From CAZTKP01 sp964614215 (GTDB taxonomy: Bacteria > UBP6 > UBA1177), in assembly GCA_964614215.1 (NCBI GenBank), contig CAZTKP010000083.1, positions 1 to 11,193 on the forward strand: 11,193 nt of DNA. The letters run 5' to 3'. Below the pieces are notes generated by a model, which was not told the DNA's origin, did no database searches, and saw nothing but the letters and a program-made list of their open reading frames with translations. Within the stretch, counting starts at the first letter, position 1. The number at the start of each line of letters is the position of its first letter. The translations under genes were made by a program, and so were the position numbers. Of this stretch, positions 7,112 through 11,193 are shown one piece after another.

Positions 7112-7127
7112 TTTTTATAGTTGTCAA
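7099..7127 (-). promoter_or_regulatory. Sigma70-like promoter of the TetR-esterase-ComEC-like operon
   Basis: Read on the minus strand, a perfect TTGACA (7122-7127) and TAGAAT (7099-7104) are separated by the optimal 17 nt. Transcription would begin near 7092, about 32 nt before the chosen TetR start at 7060. This is the strongest promoter match in the window. Confidence 0.75.
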
Positions 7128-7141
7128 ATGATTTCTAGAAC

Positions 7142-7169
7142 TTGACTCGATCGATCGTGGAATTATTAT
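7142..7169 (+). promoter_or_regulatory. Possible promoter of the hybrid kinase gene
   Basis: TTGACT (7142-7147) and TATTAT (7164-7169) are spaced by 16 nt. The spacer contains the perfect 10-bp palindrome CGATCGATCG (7148-7157), a plausible operator position. Use of this promoter would give a long leader of roughly 210 nt before the kinase start. Confidence 0.35.
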
Positions 7170-7229
7170 TCTGAGAACTTAGCTGTAAATGAAAAGTGAT
7201 TGAAAACACTGGATATTTATTGTGCTGTT

Positions 7230-7244
7230 GATATTAGTAATATC
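7230..7244. repeat. 15-bp palindrome in the kinase upstream region
   Basis: GATATTA and TAATATC are exact inverted 7-bp arms around one central base. The size suits a binding site for a dimeric regulator. The AT-rich stem is short for a terminator and no T-tract follows. Confidence 0.4.
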
Positions 7245-7361
7245 CTGTGAAGGTAAGAACTGACACCGAAAGAACCGGATGAAGAAAGTATGACGAGAAA
7301 AAACAGACAGGGAGAAGAAAAAATGTTGCGAATGTTTACGTTTTTCAATAACATGTAGTAA

Positions 7362-7375
7362 AGTTTTTAAAAACT
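7362..7375. repeat. 14-bp palindrome just upstream of the kinase start
   Basis: AGTTTTTAAAAACT is a perfect palindrome that ends 10 nt before the kinase ATG and immediately before its AAGG ribosome-binding site (7376-7379). It could be an operator or a translational element. Chance is possible in AT-rich DNA. Confidence 0.35.
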
Positions 7376-7385
7376 AAGGTCCACG

Positions 7386-9761
7386 ATGTTCAGACAGGAT
7401 AATTGTAAAGATATAGAAAAATGTCCGGTAACGGGGATGAAAGTAGTTATGCTTCCTGAGTTTACCGATGTTCCGATCAATAAAGATTACAGCACTACTT
7501 TACAGAAAGTCGGTGAAAATATTGTGTATGTTCAAAGCAGAGGAAGCCTGAAAAATGTAGATCTTGATAAATTCAATCAGCTTGTTGAGGAGTTTTGTGC
7601 CGCTGCAGGGGTGAAAAAACCTTTTGTTCAGATAAGGAACCTTTCAGAGTTAACGGGGCGGCTTTCTTTTAAGAACATAAAAAAGCAGATGTATTACTTT
7701 AATGAACACCGTGCAACAATGACTGGAATTGTTTTCATCGAGGAGCCGTTCTGGTTTAAACCGTTCATCAATCAGGGCCTCAGGTTTTTCAGCCCTACTC
7801 CATTTAAAGTTGTTTCTGCAAAAAACTATAATGAAGCTGTTAATTCTGCTGTCAGGATGCTTGAGCAGAAAAATGATCAAACGGAACAGCAGAGCAAACC
7901 AATCATTTTTAAGGATATCATCTTTAAACCGGAGTGGGTTTATGAAAATCCAGAAAATGATTATAAATATCAGGTTGGTTATATTCCCGGAGTTCTTTTT
8001 TATGTTTCTATGCACGGTAACTTAAGCGATCTTAAAGATGTTAAAAAGTCCAGTGATCTAGCTACAAAAGTTCTTGAGGAGAATAATCTCAGAAAACTTC
8101 CCTACATAATAACCAATTTTTCTGAACTTGCTGCTATAAGATCTTTCCGGTGCAGGCAGCAGTTTGCAAAGGAAGTGAAAAAAAGAATGCAGGAAACAGA
8201 CAATAACGTCGGAGCCCGAATTATAATAAAACCCGACAGATTCAACAGAGCATTGATCACAGCTTTTGCCCCGTTTATCAATGTCAGATATATCATAACA
8301 AATTCAATAGAGGAAACATTTGAAAAAATAAATAATAATCCGCAGGAACTTAAAAGTGTCAGGGAGGAAAAACCTTTTCTTGTTACACCCGAACATCTTG
8401 AGGAGTTGAGCAATGTTTTTGGTGAACTTCAATGGGAAGAGTCGGGAGTTATTCCAAATGCCGTGGTTTCCAAAGATAATCCTCTTGCATATCTGACGGA
8501 ATCAATCGCTTTGATAAAGAACGATCTTAATGAACTCAGACAAAATGAAAGAAGGATCCAGGAGGAACGTGAAACAGCACTGAGAAAGGCAAAAGAGACC
8601 GCCGAAGCTGCAAATAATGCTAAAAGTGAGTTCCTTGCAAAAATGAGCCATGAGATAAGAACGCCCTTAAACGGTATCATAGGTTTTACCGATCTTCTCA
8701 AAGATACTCCGCTGACAAAAATGCAGCAGCAGTATGTCGACAATGTGAATGTCTCAGGACATGTGTTGCTGGAGATCATTAATGATATTCTTGACTTTTC
8801 TAAGATCGAAGCAGGAATGATGGAACTTGATCCGGTCATCACTGATATGTATGAACTTTTAAAGAACACCATAGACATAGTAAGATTTGCCGCTGAAAAG
8901 AAAGGGCTTGAAATAAAAATGATCCTTGACGGTTCCATGCCTGAATTTGCGAAAGTTGATCCTGTAAGATTGAAGCAGATACTTGCAAATCTTTTAAGCA
9001 ATGCTGTTAAATTTACTGATTCCGGTGAGGTGAAACTGGAAGTTAAATTTAAATATACCGGCAGAGAAACGGGAACCTTCACTTTTTATGTTACAGATAC
9101 CGGGATTGGAATAACTGATGATCAGAAAGAAAAACTTTTCAAGTCTTTTTCTCAGGCAGACAGTTCAATATCAAGAAAGTACGGAGGCACAGGATTAGGG
9201 CTCATTATTTCAGAAAGGATCGCTAATAAAATGGGTAGCAGAATAGATCTTGAAAGTATCCCTGAAAAAGGAACGACTTTTTATTTTGATCTGTCAGTTG
9301 ACTTGCTCAGCGAGAACAAGGTTATGAAAAGGGTCCCTGTCAATGAGAACAATGTAAAGCAGATCGTGTCGGAAAAACCTTTTTCTTTTCTTATTGTTGA
9401 AGATAATTCAGTCAACATGGTCGTAATAAAGGCGTTTATCAGAAAAATGCTTCCCAATGCCCGTCTGATAGAAGCGGTAAACGGTGTTGAAGCAGTTGAA
9501 AATTTTAAGAAATATTCGCCTGATCTGATATTTATGGATGTTCAGATGCCTAAAATGGATGGTCTCGAAGCAACAGAAAAGATTAGAGAAATGGAGGCTG
9601 TTTCCAAAAACCGTGTTCCGATCATTGCTCTGACAGCAGGAGTTGAAGTTTCCGAACAGAAGAGGTGCATGGAGTCGGGAATGGATCTTTTCCTGACAAA
9701 ACCGATTGCCCAGGGAAAGATCAGAGAAGCACTGCAGAGGTACCTTTCAGTAAATCAGTAA
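7386..9761 (+). CDS. Soluble hybrid sensor histidine kinase with a duplicated N-terminal input domain
   Basis: The 791-residue protein has no membrane segments and should be cytoplasmic. Residues 1-22 carry a short Cys-containing leader (Cys7 and Cys13, CPVTG). Two tandem copies of an unrecognised domain follow at about 24-160 and 182-317. Both start with PE[FW], share a D-Y, contain YV...G.L (48-55 and 206-213) and N[LF]SEL (85-89 and 244-248), and end in parallel helices. A coiled coil at about 375-412 leads to HisKA with the H-box SHEIRTPLNG (phospho-acceptor His422). The HATPase domain has NLLSNAVKFT (535-544, Asn539), DTGIG (571-575) and GGTGLGL (600-606). The receiver domain (about 666-788) has Glu672 and Asp673, phospho-acceptor Asp718, Thr750 and Lys772. 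There is no Hpt or output domain, so a phosphorelay partner must lie elsewhere. The start ATG has AAGG 6 nt upstream. The signal sensed is unknown. Confidence 0.93.
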   Translation: MFRQDNCKDIEKCPVTGMKVVMLPEFTDVPINKDYSTTLQKVGENIVYVQSRGSLKNVDLDKFNQLVEEFCAAAGVKKPFVQIRNLSELTGRLSFKNIKKQMYYFNEHRATMTGIVFIEEPFWFKPFINQGLRFFSPTPFKVVSAKNYNEAVNSAVRMLEQKNDQTEQQSKPIIFKDIIFKPEWVYENPENDYKYQVGYIPGVLFYVSMHGNLSDLKDVKKSSDLATKVLEENNLRKLPYIITNFSELAAIRSFRCRQQFAKEVKKRMQETDNNVGARIIIKPDRFNRALITAFAPFINVRYIITNSIEETFEKINNNPQELKSVREEKPFLVTPEHLEELSNVFGELQWEESGVIPNAVVSKDNPLAYLTESIALIKNDLNELRQNERRIQEERETALRKAKETAEAANNAKSEFLAKMSHEIRTPLNGIIGFTDLLKDTPLTKMQQQYVDNVNVSGHVLLEIINDILDFSKIEAGMMELDPVITDMYELLKNTIDIVRFAAEKKGLEIKMILDGSMPEFAKVDPVRLKQILANLLSNAVKFTDSGEVKLEVKFKYTGRETGTFTFYVTDTGIGITDDQKEKLFKSFSQADSSISRKYGGTGLGLIISERIANKMGSRIDLESIPEKGTTFYFDLSVDLLSENKVMKRVPVNENNVKQIVSEKPFSFLIVEDNSVNMVVIKAFIRKMLPNARLIEAVNGVEAVENFKKYSPDLIFMDVQMPKMDGLEATEKIREMEAVSKNRVPIIALTAGVEVSEQKRCMESGMDLFLTKPIAQGKIREALQRYLSVNQ

Positions 9762-9790
9762 CATTTTAATAGATACAGGAAGACATTAGT

Positions 9791-9825
9791 ACTGCGTTAA
9801 TAATCCGCGAGTGGTTTTCTTTCTT
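9791..9825 (+). terminator. Weak candidate terminator after the kinase gene
   Basis: ACTGCG (9791-9796) can pair with CGC and AGT (9806-9812, one bulged G) across a 9-nt loop, and a T-rich run follows (GGTTTTCTTTCTT). The stem is short and bulged, so intrinsic termination is uncertain. The element sits 30 nt after the kinase stop and ahead of the next promoter. Confidence 0.3.
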
Positions 9826-9851
9826 GAAATTATAAATTGCTTTGATAGAAT
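9824..9851 (+). promoter_or_regulatory. Sigma70-like promoter of the glutamine synthetase gene
   Basis: TTGAAA (9824-9829) and TAGAAT (9846-9851) are spaced by 16 nt. Transcription would start near 9858, giving a leader of about 26 nt before the ATG at 9884. It supports independent transcription from the kinase gene. Confidence 0.6.
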
Positions 9852-9873
9852 GCTCATCCTGACAGTTATTTTT

Positions 9874-9878
9874 GGAGG
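9874..9878 (+). promoter_or_regulatory. Strong ribosome-binding site of glutamine synthetase
   Basis: GGAGG lies 5 nt before the ATG at 9884 and fixes the start, suggesting efficient translation of a highly expressed enzyme. Confidence 0.7.
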
Positions 9879-9883
9879 TTCAT

Positions 9884-11193
9884 ATGGAAATTAGAAAGTT
9901 TGACGGCAAATGGGAAAAAATAGATTTTCTTGATATGCTGATGCTTGATATTTACGGAAATATCAGACACGTGACAATTCCCAGAGGTTATATCAACGAC
10001 AAAGTTCTTAAAGAAGGTATCGGTTTTGACGCTTCCAACTTCGGTTTTGCAAAAGTTACTAAATCTGACATGCTTGCGCGCCCTGATATGAGCACTGCTT
10101 TTGTCGAGGAAAAGGGCGAACATACAGTGCTTCATGTTCTCTGCGACATCTATCTTATGGACGGTGGACTTTTTGATCAGTATCCCCGCTATGTTGCCGG
10201 AAAGACTCTTGAATATCTTAGGTCAGAGGGGATAGCCGATGATGCTCAGATGCTTGTCGAGCTTGAATTCCATCTGTTTGAGGATGTTAAATATGCGGCG
10301 GATTTCAGCCATTCATACTACAAGATCCAGTCTCAGGAAGGAATCGGAAGAGACTATGACGATCTTCCAAGATTCAATATTCATAAAGGCTATCACAGGA
10401 TCTATCCGGATGACAGATACTTCAATGTGAGAAACGATATTGTAAATGCACTCGATGCTATTGATATTCCTGTGAAATACCATCATCATGAAGTCGGTGC
10501 GGCGCAGCTTGAGATAGAGCTTAACTTCATGTCACTCCTTGATGCTGCGGACAAGGTTTCTCTCGCAAAGTGGATAGCATGCAACATTGCAAATGAACAC
10601 GGACTTTTCATTACCTTCATGCCTAAACCGATATACAAGGCGGCAGGAAACGGAATGCACGTTCATCAGTATCTTGCAAAGAAAGGCAGAACAATTTTTG
10701 CAGGAAAAGAACTCCACGGACTTACCAAGACAGCTCTGAGCTACGTTGCAGGGCTTCTTGACCACAGTCTTACAGGTTCACTGCTTGCTTTTTCCAATCC
10801 GAGCACGAACTCTTTCAAAAGGCTTGTTCCCGGTTACGAAGCTCCTATCGGTGCAACATTTGAAAAAGCGTCAAGAGAAGCATCTGTAAGAATTCCCGGC
10901 TACCTTTCAAAAGGTGAAGAGAGAATTGAATACAGGACAGGTGATGCCTCTTCAAATATCTACTATTTTCTGAGCGCAATGGTGCTTGCAGGTATTGACG
11001 GAATAAAGAAGGACAGAGATCCTGTTAAAAGCGAATATAACGTGCCGAACAACGGAAAGATCTTCCCGCTTAACCTTAATGCAGTTCTTGACGGACTGAA
11101 TAAGGACAGGGAATACTTGAGTTCCGCTTTCCCCGATGCTCTCATTGATCTGTGGATAAAAATTAAGAAAGACGAAGCGGAATACGTCTACAA
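9884..11193 (+). CDS. glnA: Type I glutamine synthetase (3' end beyond the window)
   Basis: The frame is open for 436 codons to the window edge. Type I enzymes usually have 440-470 residues, so only the last short stretch is missing. The enzyme makes glutamine from glutamate, ammonia and ATP as a cytoplasmic dodecamer. Visible motifs are GFDAS (47-51, usual FDGSS loop), SDMLARPD (61-68), metal ligands in ELEFHLF (Glu126, Glu128) and HHHEVGAAQLE (Glu203, Glu210), and NGMHVH (256-261, His259). Substrate-binding NSFKRLVPGYEAP (309-321) includes Arg313 and the flap Glu319, followed by Arg331 and Arg336 in SREASVRIP. The usual PDPSANPY segment reads GDASSNIY (353-360). A Tyr385 in EYNVP lies near the position of the adenylylated tyrosine, but modification cannot be inferred. 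The gene follows the kinase by 122 nt and has its own promoter. A glutamine synthetase-like ligase acting on another amine is a less likely alternative, because the catalytic residues are kept. Confidence 0.9.
   Translation, partial: MEIRKFDGKWEKIDFLDMLMLDIYGNIRHVTIPRGYINDKVLKEGIGFDASNFGFAKVTKSDMLARPDMSTAFVEEKGEHTVLHVLCDIYLMDGGLFDQYPRYVAGKTLEYLRSEGIADDAQMLVELEFHLFEDVKYAADFSHSYYKIQSQEGIGRDYDDLPRFNIHKGYHRIYPDDRYFNVRNDIVNALDAIDIPVKYHHHEVGAAQLEIELNFMSLLDAADKVSLAKWIACNIANEHGLFITFMPKPIYKAAGNGMHVHQYLAKKGRTIFAGKELHGLTKTALSYVAGLLDHSLTGSLLAFSNPSTNSFKRLVPGYEAPIGATFEKASREASVRIPGYLSKGEERIEYRTGDASSNIYYFLSAMVLAGIDGIKKDRDPVKSEYNVPNNGKIFPLNLNAVLDGLNKDREYLSSAFPDALIDLWIKIKKDEAEYVY

Larger units (their letters stand above)
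7061..7385. other. Divergent intergenic region with several palindromes
   Basis: This 325-bp region separates the divergent TetR and kinase genes. It holds the TetR promoter and candidate operator (7095-7127), a TTCTAGAA palindrome (7133-7140), a plus-strand promoter candidate (7142-7169) with CGATCGATCG inside its spacer, a 15-bp palindrome (7230-7244), an 11-codon frame (7323-7358) and a 14-bp palindrome (7362-7375) just before the kinase ribosome-binding site. No longer coding region, RNA gene or known riboswitch is apparent to me. Confidence 0.6.

Noticed and set aside
8429..9082. 217-codon open frame antisense to the kinase gene
   Set aside because: It is a serine-rich shadow opposite the HisKA and HATPase coding region, which is clearly the real gene.
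1..11193. CRISPR array, tRNA or rRNA gene, insertion sequence, integrase
   Set aside because: I saw no regularly spaced repeats, no cloverleaf or CCA-ended RNA pattern, no transposase or integrase motif and no long terminal inverted repeats. A dedicated RNA covariance search was not possible here.

Overview
The window is moderately AT-rich bacterial DNA with tightly packed genes, 1-nt to 68-nt gene overlaps, purine-rich Shine-Dalgarno sites and sigma70-like promoters. Together with a soluble multi-domain hybrid histidine kinase, this suggests a free-living or environmental Gram-negative-type bacterium. The phylum cannot be fixed from the sequence. An FCB-like or deltaproteobacteria-like lineage is only a guess from the style of the kinase and glutamine synthetase.

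Layout. (1) Positions 1-908 hold an AT-rich KilA-N-domain gene, probably cut at its 5' end by the window edge, and a possible 29-codon remnant overlapping its end. The gene carries a perfect 24-bp palindrome inside its DNA-binding-domain coding region. (2) A promoter at 915-942 drives a plus-strand housekeeping operon: greA (transcript cleavage factor), recG (branched-DNA helicase, 1-nt overlap with greA) and a small 2H-phosphoesterase (10 nt after recG). (3) Positions 4036-7060 hold a minus-strand operon read from the right: a TetR-family regulator, an HSL-type esterase (14-nt overlap) and a ComEC-like membrane protein (36-nt gap). The last gene converges on the phosphoesterase gene with a 68-nt tail-to-tail overlap. 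A near-consensus promoter with an imperfect inverted repeat over its -10 box precedes the TetR gene and suggests autoregulation. (4) A 325-bp divergent intergenic region (7061-7385) contains several palindromes, a possible second promoter and a possible 11-codon leader ORF. (5) Positions 7386-9761 encode a 791-residue cytoplasmic hybrid histidine kinase whose N-terminus is two tandem copies of a domain I do not recognise. (6) From 9884 to the right edge runs a nearly complete type I glutamine synthetase with its own promoter and strong ribosome-binding site.

Functionally, the greA-recG-phosphoesterase operon joins transcription-elongation rescue and replication-fork repair to a putative RNA or nucleotide phosphoesterase. 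The TetR-esterase pair looks like a small ligand-responsive unit. The kinase has a receiver domain but no Hpt or output domain, so it must pass phosphate to a partner outside the window. I found no CRISPR array, tRNA, rRNA, insertion sequence or complete mobile element. The best candidates for something undescribed are the duplicated kinase input domain, the in-gene palindrome of the KilA-N gene and the ComEC-like protein without a recognisable nuclease domain.
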